Shown one piece after another: positions 9,275 through 18,373 of a stretch of 64,000 nt of DNA. Source of the stretch: Corynebacterium auriscanis (lineage in GTDB: Bacteria > Actinomycetota > Actinomycetes > Mycobacteriales > Mycobacteriaceae). The stretch spans positions 540,572 through 604,571 of the forward strand of contig NZ_CP047046.1 in NCBI RefSeq assembly GCF_030408435.1, given 5' to 3'. The notes below the pieces were generated by a model that was not told the origin of the DNA, searched no databases, and saw only the letters and a program-made list of their open reading frames with translations. The number at the start of each line of letters is the position of its first letter. Position 1 is the stretch's first letter. A program made the translations under genes and the position numbers.

Positions 9275-10213
9275 CTATAGGCCCGGCTTTTCCTCCTCCG
9301 CCAGGCGGCGACCGTGAGGGATCAGGTCTTGCAGGCTAACGGTGGTGTAAAGCTGTTCTGACTCGAAGAAAATGGAACCACCCGCCACATAAACCCGCTT
9401 CGGCTTTTCTTTGAGGGGCAGTCGTTCTCCGGGGATCTTGAGGGTAAAGGCCTGCTCAATACGACTTCGAGTTTTTTCGCTTAGCTGATCGCCTTCTACT
9501 AAGGCCGCAGAACCCAGGAGCCCTTCTTGCGCGGTTTCCGATGGCCCCTTCAGAACGGCGGTGGGGGTGAGGTACACATCGCCTTCTTTGATTCGCAGCT
9601 TCATCTCGACGGTCGCTGGGGCCTTTAAGCCTTTCGGTGTGCCCTCGAAGATGGCCTCGGTTTCCCAACCACCACGTGGTGAAATATCGTCGCGGTTCTG
9701 TATGAGCAGATCGTCGACCTGCATCTTATTGCCGATTGTCACCCCGTCCAGTTGCAGCCGCGTGAATACCTTTTTGGCTGGCGCATTGGTGAAAGGTTGT
9801 CCTAGTACGGCCCGCCACGGCAGCGTGACATATTGGGCGGATTTATGCACGCTCATGAGTCCCCACCCGGGCATGTCCACGTCCTTGGCGTTGACAGTAA
9901 TAGCTTGTACTTCGTGGGTGAAAACAGATGCGGTGTAGGGCGATCCTGCGACAAACACGCTGGGCGGATTGGCGAGGTTGGAGTTTTCGTACAGTGTCTT
10001 TGAATACAGGTGCTCGGTCCGACCTGCGACCAGGCTGTCGGTGAACGCGGTAACCACAACCAGGATGACCAAGGTGATTAACGCGCGCACTCCCCACTTC
10101 GCCCAGCGGGGGCGAGCGGGCACAGGTGCGCAATTCGCGCGGGCTGCCGCCGGCGAATCGGTTGTCTCCGCAGGGGAGGCCGATTCTGCAGAACTATTAT
10201 CGAGATTGGTCAT
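9275..10213 (-). CDS. LmeA-like phospholipid-binding protein (DUF2993)
   Basis: A 312-residue protein: a ~40-residue Ala/Pro-rich cytoplasmic part, one transmembrane anchor (RALITLVILVVVTAFTDSL), then an extracytoplasmic domain with the DUF2993 pattern. The mycobacterial relative LmeA binds phospholipid and supports lipomannan elongation in the cell envelope; a similar envelope role here is inferred. It is divergent from the response-regulator gene (83-bp gap) and lies 22 bp after the nitrobindin-like gene start, on the same strand. Confidence 0.82.
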   Translation of the reverse strand: MTNLDNSSAESASPAETTDSPAAARANCAPVPARPRWAKWGVRALITLVILVVVTAFTDSLVAGRTEHLYSKTLYENSNLANPPSVFVAGSPYTASVFTHEVQAITVNAKDVDMPGWGLMSVHKSAQYVTLPWRAVLGQPFTNAPAKKVFTRLQLDGVTIGNKMQVDDLLIQNRDDISPRGGWETEAIFEGTPKGLKAPATVEMKLRIKEGDVYLTPTAVLKGPSETAQEGLLGSAALVEGDQLSEKTRSRIEQAFTLKIPGERLPLKEKPKRVYVAGGSIFFESEQLYTTVSLQDLIPHGRRLAEEEKPGL

Positions 10214-10296
10214 CACTCACATTTTTACCCCACTTCACCGATTCCCCAAGTCACCGCACTACAGTAGGCCACAGCAATAAGGAAGAAAGGCTGGCC

Positions 10297-10980
10297 GTGA
10301 ACATTGTCATGCTGACGAATGCCGCCGATATCGGCGGGGCGCTCCCCGCCCTGCCTTTGCTGAGTTATTCCCTTACTCGACTTGACGCCAAAGCTGCATC
10401 GATCCGGGAATTGAGCGGTGCGGATATCGTCATCATCGATGTGACAGGGGATAATCTCCTGCGTGCCCGGGATCTTTGCCGTGCGGTCGCCGCCGCCCAT
10501 CCCACGTTGCCTGTCGCCATTGCGATTGCAGAAGCCAGCCTCATTGCGGTGGACTCGTCGTGGGCGGTCGATGATTTTATGCTTCCAAATAGCTCGCCCG
10601 TTGAGATTGATACTAGGTTGCGCCTACTCACCACCAGGCGCCCAGTTGCGGTCGACCAGGCCGAAAACTCCCAGGTAGCCGCCATCGGAGGTCTGGTGGT
10701 GGACGAGGTGACATATGTGGCCCGCATCGATGGCGCCCCTCTGGACCTGACTTACAAGGAATTCGAGCTCCTCCACTTTCTTGTGCGCAATGCGGGGCGC
10801 GTGTTTAGCCGGGAGCAGCTGCTGCAGGATGTGTGGGGGTATGACTATTTCGGTGGCGCTCGGACGGTAGATGTACATGTCAGGCGGCTGCGGGCGAAAT
10901 TGGGTCGGGATTACGAACATTTGATCGCCACTGTCCGTAATGTGGGTTACAAGGCTGTCGCTCCGGAGGAGTGGCAGTAG
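10297..10980 (+). CDS. Orphan OmpR/PhoB-type response regulator, GlnR-like
   Basis: A 227-residue regulator with an atypical N-terminal receiver domain (1-115) and a clear C-terminal winged helix (LDLTYKEFELLHFLVRNAGRVFSREQLLQDVWG ending RNVGYKA is split here only for description). Asp48 (IVIIDVT) sits at the phospho-acceptor position, but the acidic pair normally near residue 10 is missing. No histidine kinase gene is nearby. Receiver type and position beside mshD resemble mycobacterial GlnR (Rv0818-mshD order). GTG start with AAGGAAGAAAGG 6 nt upstream. Target genes unknown. Confidence 0.85.
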   Translation: MNIVMLTNAADIGGALPALPLLSYSLTRLDAKAASIRELSGADIVIIDVTGDNLLRARDLCRAVAAAHPTLPVAIAIAEASLIAVDSSWAVDDFMLPNSSPVEIDTRLRLLTTRRPVAVDQAENSQVAAIGGLVVDEVTYVARIDGAPLDLTYKEFELLHFLVRNAGRVFSREQLLQDVWGYDYFGGARTVDVHVRRLRAKLGRDYEHLIATVRNVGYKAVAPEEWQ

Positions 10981-11001
10981 CCCCCGTGGAATGGAAAAGC
11001 T

Positions 11002-11982
11002 ATGACTGGACACATTGACACCGAAGTTTTCACCGATCTTCCTACCGATCTTGAGTTGGTCGAAAAGATCGAGGAGGTACTCGATCGAGTCACTGAGTCA
11101 GATGGCGTGGCCCCCTTGGGGGAGGCGTTTCTGCGGGGTTTGCGGGAAGACCGCGGGCATACTCACGTTGTTGCATTTGAAAAGGGTGAGGTAGTCGGTG
11201 TTTTGGCCATCGATTCTGACCGCGTTGTGGAACTGGCTGTTTTACCTTCTCGACGCCACGCTGGAATCGCCACACGCCTGTTCCAGGCACTCAAGCAGTC
11301 GGCTGGTTTTAGCGGGGTAGTGGATGTCTGGGCACACGGGGATGGGTCGGAAGCACAGCGATTCGTGGCCACATTGGATGCGCGGCGTACCCGTGAGCTG
11401 CTGAAGATGGCGGTATCGTGCCCTCCCGGCTCTCCGAGAGCGAACGAATTTGCCATGATGGCCGAACGCGCGCGCAAGAGCTTGACCGGCAGCGGAATTA
11501 AGGTCCTGAGCTATGCGGAGGCCTCGGAGAAGTTTGGCGTCGATCATGTAGACGAAGAGTGGGTACGAGTAAACAACGAAGCTTTCGCTTGGCACCCGGA
11601 GCAGGGTGGTTGGAGCGTGGAGCACCTGCGCCGAGAAAAGGACACCGGCTGGTTTGATCCGGATGGGGTGCTGATGTTGTGGATTGACGATGAGAACCCG
11701 GAATGCATGGGGTTCCACTGGACCAAGATTCCTCTGGCGGAGCGGGAGAAGGACGAAGGACAACGGGTCGGTGAGGTCTACGTTGTGTGCCTGGCGGATG
11801 CGGCGCGTGGCAGGAAACTAGGAGGCCCCGTGACTTTGGTGGGGATGGACTACCTCATGGACCGTGGTGTGGGGGAGATTGAGCTGTACGTAGAAGGAGA
11901 TAATGCGCCGGCGGTATCTACGTACGGGAAACTGGGATTTTCCGTCGTACATACCGATGTGGTGTACCGAGGGCAGCTCTAA
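11002..11982 (+). CDS. mshD: Mycothiol synthase MshD
   Basis: A 326-residue protein with two GNAT acetyltransferase domains (about 1-150 and 165-326). It acetylates Cys-GlcN-Ins in the last step of mycothiol synthesis, the main low-molecular-weight thiol of actinobacteria. VVELAVLPSRRHAGIATRLF in the first half and FHWTKIP...GEVYVVCLADAARGRKLGGPV in the second are acetyl-CoA-binding signatures. The last 17 codons (KLGFSVVHTDVVYRGQL) and the stop fall inside a tandem repeat whose extra copies follow the gene. Confidence 0.93.
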   Translation: MTGHIDTEVFTDLPTDLELVEKIEEVLDRVTESDGVAPLGEAFLRGLREDRGHTHVVAFEKGEVVGVLAIDSDRVVELAVLPSRRHAGIATRLFQALKQSAGFSGVVDVWAHGDGSEAQRFVATLDARRTRELLKMAVSCPPGSPRANEFAMMAERARKSLTGSGIKVLSYAEASEKFGVDHVDEEWVRVNNEAFAWHPEQGGWSVEHLRREKDTGWFDPDGVLMLWIDDENPECMGFHWTKIPLAEREKDEGQRVGEVYVVCLADAARGRKLGGPVTLVGMDYLMDRGVGEIELYVEGDNAPAVSTYGKLGFSVVHTDVVYRGQL

Positions 11983-12092
11983 CTGGGATTTTCCGTCGTA
12001 CATACCGATGTGGTGTACCGAGGGCAGCTCTAACTGGGATTTTCCGTCGTACATACCGTTGTGGTGTACCGCGAGGGCGGCTCTAACTGGGA
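11930..12092 (+). repeat. 51-bp tandem repeat made from the 3' end of mshD
   Basis: Unit 1 (11930-11980) is the coding end of mshD. Unit 2 (11981-12031) is identical, unit 3 (12032-12084) has a 2-nt insertion and three or so substitutions, and an 8-nt start of a fourth (AACTGGGA) follows. Units begin AACTGGGATTTTCCG. The stop codon TAA arises exactly at the unit 1/2 junction. Confidence 0.95.
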
Positions 12093-12322
12093 GCGCTGCC
12101 GTGTATTGGTGGGCGTGTGTTAGCGAGGTCCTCTCGTAGCGACCTTCGCAGAAACCAAATGCGGCTGGCCGTAGGCGGGAGGGCCACCACGTATGCTCAG
12201 GTGCTGGGGTCAAACCAATTGCGGGGGCCGGCGGGGGATTGGTGTGGTGAGCTTTAGCGGTCAGTTTTCGTTGTGGGGTCGGGGAGGCTGATGGTGAAAA
12301 TGTGACCCCAGTGCGCTTTGAG

Positions 12323-12340
12323 GTTAATTCAAGGTAAACT
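12323..12340 (+). promoter_or_regulatory. PHO-box-like direct repeat, distal
   Basis: GTTAATTCAAGGTAAACT: two GTTAA/GTAAA half-sites spaced exactly 11 bp. An 11-bp-period GTTnAC direct repeat is the known layout of PhoP/RegX3 PHO boxes in actinobacteria. Lies 310 bp before the pstS start. Assignment is by pattern only. Confidence 0.4.
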
Positions 12341-12447
12341 CGATGTGAGAGCGCCTGTTTCGGGGGTAGGGGGGTGGTGTGCTTTCCAAGGAAAATCCAA
12401 GGTTGATGCTACGAAGTTTTACTGCTCCGACCAGCGAGTTTGGTGGA

Positions 12448-12465
12448 GTTAACGAAGAGTTAACC
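12448..12465 (+). promoter_or_regulatory. PHO-box-like direct repeat, proximal
   Basis: GTTAACGAAGAGTTAACC: two perfect GTTAAC half-sites spaced 11 bp, 188 bp before the pstS start codon. It is the better of the two candidate binding sites for a phosphate-starvation response regulator. Confidence 0.5.
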
Positions 12466-12652
12466 TCTAGGGCTCCTAGAGTCCATAGGCGGTCGTTAGA
12501 TTCTCAACCGAAGCACAAACACCTGTTAGGTGGGCTGCGCGCAAAGTCGGTCACCAATCGACCGAGGCTATACAGCTTGCGAGAACTGGGAAAGTTTCGT
12601 GCATATTCAATCCACACTGCTGTCACAAGACCGATATTCGGAGGAATGTAAC

Positions 12653-13759
12653 GTGACCTTCACTAACAAGCGTGCTACCGCTGCTGCCGCAGCTCTGATG
12701 GCTGGCTCCTTGATCCTGACCGCCTGCTCTTCCGCCGATAAGGGTGGTTCGAACGGTGGTTCTGGCAAGAGCGAGAGCAGCTACCCAATGACCGATGCTA
12801 AGGGCGAGCTGAAGGGTGAGGGCGCAAGCTCCCAGCAGAACGCTATGGAGAACGTTTTCGGCCCAGCCTTCTCTGAGGCCGGCAATACCTTGGCTTACAA
12901 CGCAACCGGTTCCGGCGCTGGTCAGACCCAGTTTGTTTCCGGCCAGGTCGACTTCGCGGGTTCTGACTCCGCATTGAAGGACGACCAGATCGATGCCGCT
13001 AAGAAGCGTTGTAAGGGTAACGATGCATGGCACCTCCCAATGGTTATCGGCCCAGTAGCGGTCGCTTACCACGTTGAGGGCGTTGACTCCCTGAACCTGT
13101 CCACCAAGACCGTGGCAAAGATCTTCAAGGGCGAGATCAAGAACTGGAACGATCCTCAGATCGCCAAGGAGAACGAAGGCACCGAGCTGCCAGACAAGCC
13201 AATTTCCGTGTTCTACCGCTCTGAGGAGTCCGGTACTTCTGACAACTTCCAGAAGTTCCTGAAGGCCGCCACCGGCGACTGGGAGGGCGAGGGCAAGGCC
13301 TTCCCCACCAAGGTTGGTTCCGGCGTTAAGGGCTCCACCGGCGTTGCTGGCGAGGTTGAAAAGACCGACGGTGGCATCACCTACGTTGAGTCCGGTTTCG
13401 TGAAGGACAACGACAAGGTTAAGCCAGCCAAGATCGACTTCGGTGCAGGCCCAGTTGAGTTGAACAAGGAGTCCGTCAACAAGGCTCTGGAGAATGTGAA
13501 GTTCAAGGGCGAGGGTAACGACCTGGTTGTTGACTCCAAGGCTCTGTTCGCTCAGAAGGGCGAGGGTGAGTACCCACTGGCTCTGACCACCTACGAGATC
13601 GTTTGCTCCGCAGGTTACGACGACAACGTTGCGGGCCTAGTCAAAAACTTCATGTACACCATCCTGGACAACCAGGAGAAGCTCGGCGACGAGGGTTACA
13701 TCCCAGCTGAGGGTGAGTTCAAGAAGAAGCTTGAGACCGCTGTTGGCGCTCTGAAGTAA
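12653..13759 (+). CDS. pstS: Phosphate ABC transporter substrate-binding lipoprotein PstS
   Basis: A 368-residue lipoprotein with signal peptide and lipobox LILTAC (Cys25), which anchors it outside the membrane. Phosphate-binding loops are GEGASSQQNAMENVF and FYRSEESGTSDNFQKFL. GTG start with GGAGGA 7 nt upstream. First gene of pstSCAB; strongly biased codon use (CTG, GGT, AAG) suggests high expression. Two PHO-box-like repeats lie upstream. Confidence 0.97.
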   Translation: MTFTNKRATAAAAALMAGSLILTACSSADKGGSNGGSGKSESSYPMTDAKGELKGEGASSQQNAMENVFGPAFSEAGNTLAYNATGSGAGQTQFVSGQVDFAGSDSALKDDQIDAAKKRCKGNDAWHLPMVIGPVAVAYHVEGVDSLNLSTKTVAKIFKGEIKNWNDPQIAKENEGTELPDKPISVFYRSEESGTSDNFQKFLKAATGDWEGEGKAFPTKVGSGVKGSTGVAGEVEKTDGGITYVESGFVKDNDKVKPAKIDFGAGPVELNKESVNKALENVKFKGEGNDLVVDSKALFAQKGEGEYPLALTTYEIVCSAGYDDNVAGLVKNFMYTILDNQEKLGDEGYIPAEGEFKKKLETAVGALK

Positions 13760-13838
13760 TTCGGCGCTATCAAGTTGCTACTTCGGTGAGTGCAGAGAAG
13801 TAGTTACAAATATGTCCTGCTAGCGCTCACCAACCTAG

Positions 13839-13866
13839 CCCCCAAGTCGAATTTATCGATTGGGGG
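13839..13866 (+). other. Hairpin between pstS and pstC
   Basis: Arms CCCCCAAGTCGA and TCGATTGGGGG form an 11-bp stem with one bulged G around a 5-nt loop. No T run follows, so it is more likely an RNA-processing or mRNA-stabilising element that lets pstS be made in excess over the permease genes than a full terminator. Confidence 0.6.
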
Positions 13867-13923
13867 TATTGGTGCGAAATAGGCATTACGTTACATTCCT
13901 AAGTATTTTAAGGACCCACTTTC

Positions 13924-14991
13924 ATGGCACATGCCAACAAAATCGAGGTTGATCGAGAACCTCAGGCGGTTGCGACGGAGGGGCAAGGGCGCAATCAGCT
14001 CGAAGCTCCGGATGGCAACAGCCAACGTGTTGGAGGCTCGCACGTCAAGCGGCCCGGAGACGTGATTTTCGAATCGCTCGCCAAGACTTCGTCCATCCTC
14101 ATCACCTTGATGATCGCACTGATCGGCTTGTTCCTCATCTGGCGTGCCGCTCCTGCACTGGGGCGTCTGCGCGATGGGATCGGAAGCTTCTTCACCTACG
14201 GCGATCGTTGGGACACCAACTACACGACTAACGACGGTGGATGGATGCAGTTCGGCATTCCGAACTTGTTTTTCACCACTGTGTTGGTTTCTCTTCTCGC
14301 TTTGCTGATTGCGATGCCAGTCGCATTGGGCGTGGCGATCTTCCTGTCCAACTACTGCCCAAAGAAACTCATTAAGCCCCTCGGCTTCCTCGTGGACCTC
14401 CTGGCTGCGGTCCCTTCCATCGTTTTCGGTATCTGGGGTATGCAGATCCTCGGGCCAAGCCTGGGTGGATTCTACGAATGGCTGTCGTCCACCCTTGGCG
14501 GATTCTTCCTCTTCAATTTCCAAGACGGAACGTCGCCACCATTCTCTACCAGCCGTAACGTCTTCACTGGTGGCATCGTCCTCGCTATCATGATTCTTCC
14601 CGTGATTGCGGCAACCGCGCGCGAAGTGTTTGTGCAAACCCCACGCGGCCAGATCGAAGCAGCTCTGGCACTGGGTGCCACCCGCTGGGAAGTTATTAAG
14701 ATGACCGTTTTGCCATTCGGTCTATCCGGTTACATCTCTGGCGCGATGCTCGGCCTTGGTCGTGCGCTGGGTGAAACGATGGCGTTGTACATGGTTATCG
14801 CGTCCGCACCTAGTTTCCGTGCTTCTCTCATGGACGGTGGTACCACCTTTGCCACGGCCATTGCTAACGCTGCTCCCGAGTTCAATGACAACCTCAAAGC
14901 CGGTGCCTACATTGCCGCTGGTCTGGTGCTATTCGTCTTGACTTTCTTGGTCAACGCGGCAGCGCGCGCGGTTGTAGCGAAGAACAGTTAG
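13924..14991 (+). CDS. pstC: Phosphate ABC transporter permease PstC
   Basis: A 355-residue inner-membrane permease with a ~55-residue hydrophilic N-terminal tail and about six transmembrane helices. The EAA loop that contacts PstB is [25 protein letters not shown] lies 10 nt before ATG. pstA follows after 9 bp. Confidence 0.96.
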   Translation: MAHANKIEVDREPQAVATEGQGRNQLEAPDGNSQRVGGSHVKRPGDVIFESLAKTSSILITLMIALIGLFLIWRAAPALGRLRDGIGSFFTYGDRWDTNYTTNDGGWMQFGIPNLFFTTVLVSLLALLIAMPVALGVAIFLSNYCPKKLIKPLGFLVDLLAAVPSIVFGIWGMQILGPSLGGFYEWLSSTLGGFFLFNFQDGTSPPFSTSRNVFTGGIVLAIMILPVIAATAREVFVQTPRGQIEAALALGATRWEVIKMTVLPFGLSGYISGAMLGLGRALGETMALYMVIASAPSFRASLMDGGTTFATAIANAAPEFNDNLKAGAYIAAGLVLFVLTFLVNAAARAVVAKNS

Positions 14992-15000
14992 GAAAAGGAC

Positions 15001-15915
15001 ATGTCACACGCTGTAACCGAAGCTCCAACAGGAGCATCTAACCAGCTGCTCCAGGGAATCTCTGGTAGCCGCAAGGCCAAGGACAAAATCGCCACAGTGC
15101 TGGTTTACCTGACTATGGCCTTGGCGCTGGCCCCACTTATTTGGGTTGTTGCAAACGTGGTTATCAAGGGCCTGCCCGTGGTTCTTGATTCCAGTTGGTG
15201 GGCCTTCGATATGGCCGGCCAACCTAACTCCAAGCCCGGTGGCGGTATTTCGCACGCCATTATCGGTACCTTGACTCAGGTCATTGTGACCTCATTGCTC
15301 TCCGTTCCCATCGGTGTGTTCACGGCAATCTACCTGGTGGAATACGCCAACGGAAGCTTCCTTGGGCGCATCACCACTTTCATGGTGGACATCCTTACCG
15401 GTGTTCCTTCCATCGTGGCCGCTTTGTTCGTCTATGCCATGTGGATCACCATGTTCGGTTTCGACCGCTCTGGCTTCGCAGTTGCTATTGCTTTGGTCTT
15501 GCTGATGATCCCGATCATCGTTCGCAACACGGAAGAGATGCTCCGCATTGTTCCGATGGATCTGCGTGAGGCCGCTTTCGCCCTGGGTGTTCCTAAGTGG
15601 AAGACCATCTACAAGATCGTTTTGCCAACCGCGCTATCCGGTATCGTCACCGGCGTAATGCTGGCTGTGGCTCGCGTGATGGGTGAGTCCGCCCCAGTTC
15701 TAATCCTCGTGGGCGCAACCCCAGCCATTAACTGGAACGTATTCGAAGGAAACCAGAACTCCCTGCCACTGTTCATGCTGCAGATGTACCAAGCAGGTAC
15801 GAACCCCAACGTGATCGACCGCATGTGGGGTGCCGCATTCACCCTGGTGCTATTGGTTGCCGTCCTGATGATCGGCGCTCGCCTGATTTCCAAGCGCTTC
15901 TCTGTCAAGGTCTAA
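15001..15915 (+). CDS. pstA: Phosphate ABC transporter permease PstA
   Basis: A 304-residue membrane protein with about six helices and the EAA loop REAAFALGVPKWKTIYKIVL. Forms the membrane channel with PstC. AGGA of the ribosome site is 6-10 nt before ATG, right after the pstC stop, so the two genes are tightly coupled. Confidence 0.96.
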   Translation: MSHAVTEAPTGASNQLLQGISGSRKAKDKIATVLVYLTMALALAPLIWVVANVVIKGLPVVLDSSWWAFDMAGQPNSKPGGGISHAIIGTLTQVIVTSLLSVPIGVFTAIYLVEYANGSFLGRITTFMVDILTGVPSIVAALFVYAMWITMFGFDRSGFAVAIALVLLMIPIIVRNTEEMLRIVPMDLREAAFALGVPKWKTIYKIVLPTALSGIVTGVMLAVARVMGESAPVLILVGATPAINWNVFEGNQNSLPLFMLQMYQAGTNPNVIDRMWGAAFTLVLLVAVLMIGARLISKRFSVKV

Positions 15916-16032
15916 ACGGCCAACGCAGTCAACTCTTCTCATCGCTAAACACTGAACACACCTTGGCTCCACAACCGCGGAACCGGGCCCTAAGCCCAGG
16001 TGCGGAGCCGAACAAATACTTAGGAGTACCTC

Positions 16033-16809
16033 ATGGCCAAGCGCCTTGACCTCAAGGATGTCAACATCTACTACGGTGACTTCCACGCTGTACAGAACGT
16101 CAACCTCAACATTCCCCCACGTGCTGTGACCGCCTTCATCGGCCCATCAGGTTGTGGCAAGTCCACCGTGCTGCGCACCCTGAACCGTATGCACGAGGTA
16201 ATCCCGAACGCCACCGTACAGGGCGAAATCCTCCTCGACGGTGAGGACATCTACGGTCCAAAGATCGACCCAGTATCCGTACGTAATACCATCGGCATGG
16301 TGTTCCAGAAGGCCAACCCATTTCCAACCATGTCCATCGAAGAAAACGTGGTCGCTGGTCTGAAGCTGTCCGGTGAAAAGAACCGCAAGAAGCTGCGCGA
16401 AGTTGCCGAAAAAGCTTTGCGCGGCGCCAACTTGTGGGAAGAGGTGAAGGATCGTCTCGATAAGCCAGGCGGTGGCCTCTCCGGTGGCCAGCAACAGCGT
16501 CTTTGCATCGCCCGTGCTATCGCTGTGGAACCGGAAGTTCTTCTGATGGACGAACCATGCTCTGCTTTGGATCCAATTTCCACTCTCGCGGTGGAGGATC
16601 TAATCCACGAACTCAAGGAAAAGTTCACCATCGTTATCGTGACGCACAACATGCAACAGGCAACCCGTGTGTCCGACCAGACCGCGTTCTACTCCCTGGA
16701 GGCAACCGGTAAGCCAGGTCACCTCGTCGAGGTTGGACCAACCAAGAAGATCTTCGAAAACCCAGACAAGAAGGAAACCGAAGACTACATCTCTGGACGC
16801 TTCGGATAA
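16033..16809 (+). CDS. pstB: Phosphate ABC transporter ATP-binding protein PstB
   Basis: A 258-residue ATPase: Walker [10 protein letters not shown] (37-45), signature LSGGQQQR, Walker [14 protein letters not shown]. Powers phosphate import with PstC and PstA. Strong ribosome site TTAGGAG before ATG. A 117-bp gap separates it from pstA. A long perfect hairpin terminator follows. Confidence 0.97.
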   Translation: MAKRLDLKDVNIYYGDFHAVQNVNLNIPPRAVTAFIGPSGCGKSTVLRTLNRMHEVIPNATVQGEILLDGEDIYGPKIDPVSVRNTIGMVFQKANPFPTMSIEENVVAGLKLSGEKNRKKLREVAEKALRGANLWEEVKDRLDKPGGGLSGGQQQRLCIARAIAVEPEVLLMDEPCSALDPISTLAVEDLIHELKEKFTIVIVTHNMQQATRVSDQTAFYSLEATGKPGHLVEVGPTKKIFENPDKKETEDYISGRFG

Positions 16810-16847
16810 GTCCTACTGTTGCTCGTCAGTCGAGTAGCCCGAGGAAT

Positions 16848-16891
16848 AAAGTGGCGGGAAGCCGGCGAAAATGCCGGCTTCCCGCCACTTT
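16848..16891 (+). terminator. Terminator of the pstSCAB operon
   Basis: Perfect 19-bp stem: arms 16848-16866 (AAAGTGGCGGGAAGCCGGC) and 16873-16891, 6-nt loop GAAAAT, ending in CACTTTT. Symmetric edges allow use in both directions. Confidence 0.9.
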
Positions 16892-16980
16892 TGGCGTCAA
16901 AGGAAAAGAAAGCAGGAATTACAGGCATACTGGGAAGGGATGGCCACCAACCCCAACCCCTGCGAGAGGAGCGTTCAAAG

Positions 16981-17511
16981 ATGACTAGTTTGCATGTGGT
17001 GCTGATGGGTGTCAGCGGCAGTGGTAAGACGACCCTGGCGCGCAAGATGGCCGAGCGCACCGGATGGGAGCTGCTAGAGGCCGATGACTTGCACCCAGAA
17101 ACGGATATGGAAATCCTGCAGGGGGGCAAGCTCCCAGATGAGGAAAAGCGAGGGGCTTGGCTAGCCAATGTACGCGACTGGATGACTGCTCGCGCCCACG
17201 AGGGGAAGAACACCGTAGTGGCGTGCACAGCGTTGCGTAAAGAACACCGCACGGTGTTGAACGAAGCAGACGGGGTGGTGTTCTACGTTCACCCATACGG
17301 GACGGAAGATGTGCTCGCTGATCGCATGCGGCGCCGTGTGGGGGAGGATATGCCACGTGCGCTTCTGGATGAGCAGCTGGCCATTTTACGACGCCTCGAA
17401 GCAGACGAACGCGGCATCCAATTGGACATCGATCGCCCCGTGGACGATCTGCTGGAGGATGCACTCGCGGCCGCTCACTTTGCGCACCGGGCGTATTCCG
17501 AAGAAGCGTAG
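16981..17511 (+). CDS. gntK: Gluconokinase
   Basis: A 176-residue kinase with P-loop MGVSGSGKTT (9-18), then EADDLHPETD and MPRALLDEQLAILRRLEADERG, as in GntK. It phosphorylates gluconate to 6-phosphogluconate, feeding the pentose phosphate pathway. GAGAGGAG precedes the ATG by about 10 nt. It has its own unit after the pst terminator and converges on phoU. Confidence 0.9.
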   Translation: MTSLHVVLMGVSGSGKTTLARKMAERTGWELLEADDLHPETDMEILQGGKLPDEEKRGAWLANVRDWMTARAHEGKNTVVACTALRKEHRTVLNEADGVVFYVHPYGTEDVLADRMRRRVGEDMPRALLDEQLAILRRLEADERGIQLDIDRPVDDLLEDALAAAHFAHRAYSEEA

Positions 17512-17619
17512 AGTAAGTCAGATCGGCGACGAACACGGGGATTGGCCGGTGCACTAGGGCGTGATTGAGTGTGGTGGTGTGAGTTTTCGCGCATTTGCTT
17601 CTGCGCTCTTGCGCGTCTT

Positions 17620-18354
17620 TTAGAACGTGGAGCCGTAGCGACGGGCAACTTCCTTAAACTTGGCGCGGATTTCATCCTCGGCCTGTTTTTCCAAGATGGA
17701 TTCACTGTATTCTTCGGATTTCATCCCCGTCGCCAGGTAAACCATCCGCTCACCAATAGTCACGGCGTGATCCGAGAATCGCTCGTAGTAGCGCGAAAGC
17801 AGAGTTAAATCGACGGCCTCCCGCACAGTGTATGGCCATTCGCGCTGCGTAGTGAGAATGAACAAATGCTGGTGAATATCATCAACTGCATCGTCGTCCG
17901 TGAGGAGCTCCAGCGCCTCATCTGGATCCGCGGACGTTAAGATGTCATGGACCTTCGTCGCTGCCGCGCACCCCAACCGAGACATCTCGGAGATGTAACC
18001 GCGTAGCTCCTCGGGGACTGCCACTTCTGGATGCCTGCGGCGAGCAATCTTGGCAACGTGAATAGCGAGAGTCCCCATTCGGGTCAGGTTATCCACAATG
18101 GAAATCGCTGCTACGACCAGTCGAAGTTCACGGGCAAGTGGGCTTTGAAGCAATAGAATCTCAAAAGCTTTTTCCGACGCCTCATCGCGCTGTCGCTCAA
18201 TAACCTCGATGCTGTCGACCACTTCTTCAGCCAATTTCAAATTGGCGGTCAACAATGCATTTGTGGCGGACTCCATCGCGTTATTGGTGAAATCAGCCAT
18301 TTGAAGCAGGTCGTGAATGAGCATGTCGAGCTGCTCGCGGTAGGCGTGGCGCAT
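17620..18354 (-). CDS. phoU: Phosphate-transport accessory regulator PhoU
   Basis: A 244-residue all-helical protein with two PhoU repeats; acidic metal-binding patterns are seen in VVDSIEVIERQRDEASEKAF and YYERFSDHAVTIGERMVYL. PhoU damps Pst activity and Pho signalling when phosphate is sufficient. The start MRHAYREQLD is the family start. It is not in the pst operon: it is on the opposite strand, 19 bp downstream of dus, so likely co-transcribed with dus. Confidence 0.94.
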   Translation of the reverse strand: MRHAYREQLDMLIHDLLQMADFTNNAMESATNALLTANLKLAEEVVDSIEVIERQRDEASEKAFEILLLQSPLARELRLVVAAISIVDNLTRMGTLAIHVAKIARRRHPEVAVPEELRGYISEMSRLGCAAATKVHDILTSADPDEALELLTDDDAVDDIHQHLFILTTQREWPYTVREAVDLTLLSRYYERFSDHAVTIGERMVYLATGMKSEEYSESILEKQAEDEIRAKFKEVARRYGSTF

Positions 18355-18373
18355 GGGATACGAGTGTAGTGCG

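Larger units (their letters stand above)
12093..12652 (+). promoter_or_regulatory. mshD-pstS intergenic region: pstS promoter and leader
   Basis: 560 bp without a convincing gene. It holds two direct-repeat motifs described separately (12323-12340 and 12448-12465), several G-rich runs (12213-12234, 12280-12290, 12362-12374), and the pstS ribosome site GGAGGA at 12640-12645. No strong terminator for mshD is evident, apart from the repeat array. Confidence 0.6.

Noticed and set aside
11903..12139. Short open frames with repeated peptides over the mshD repeat array
   Set aside because: Peptide repeats only mirror the 51-bp DNA repeat; no ribosome site or family match.
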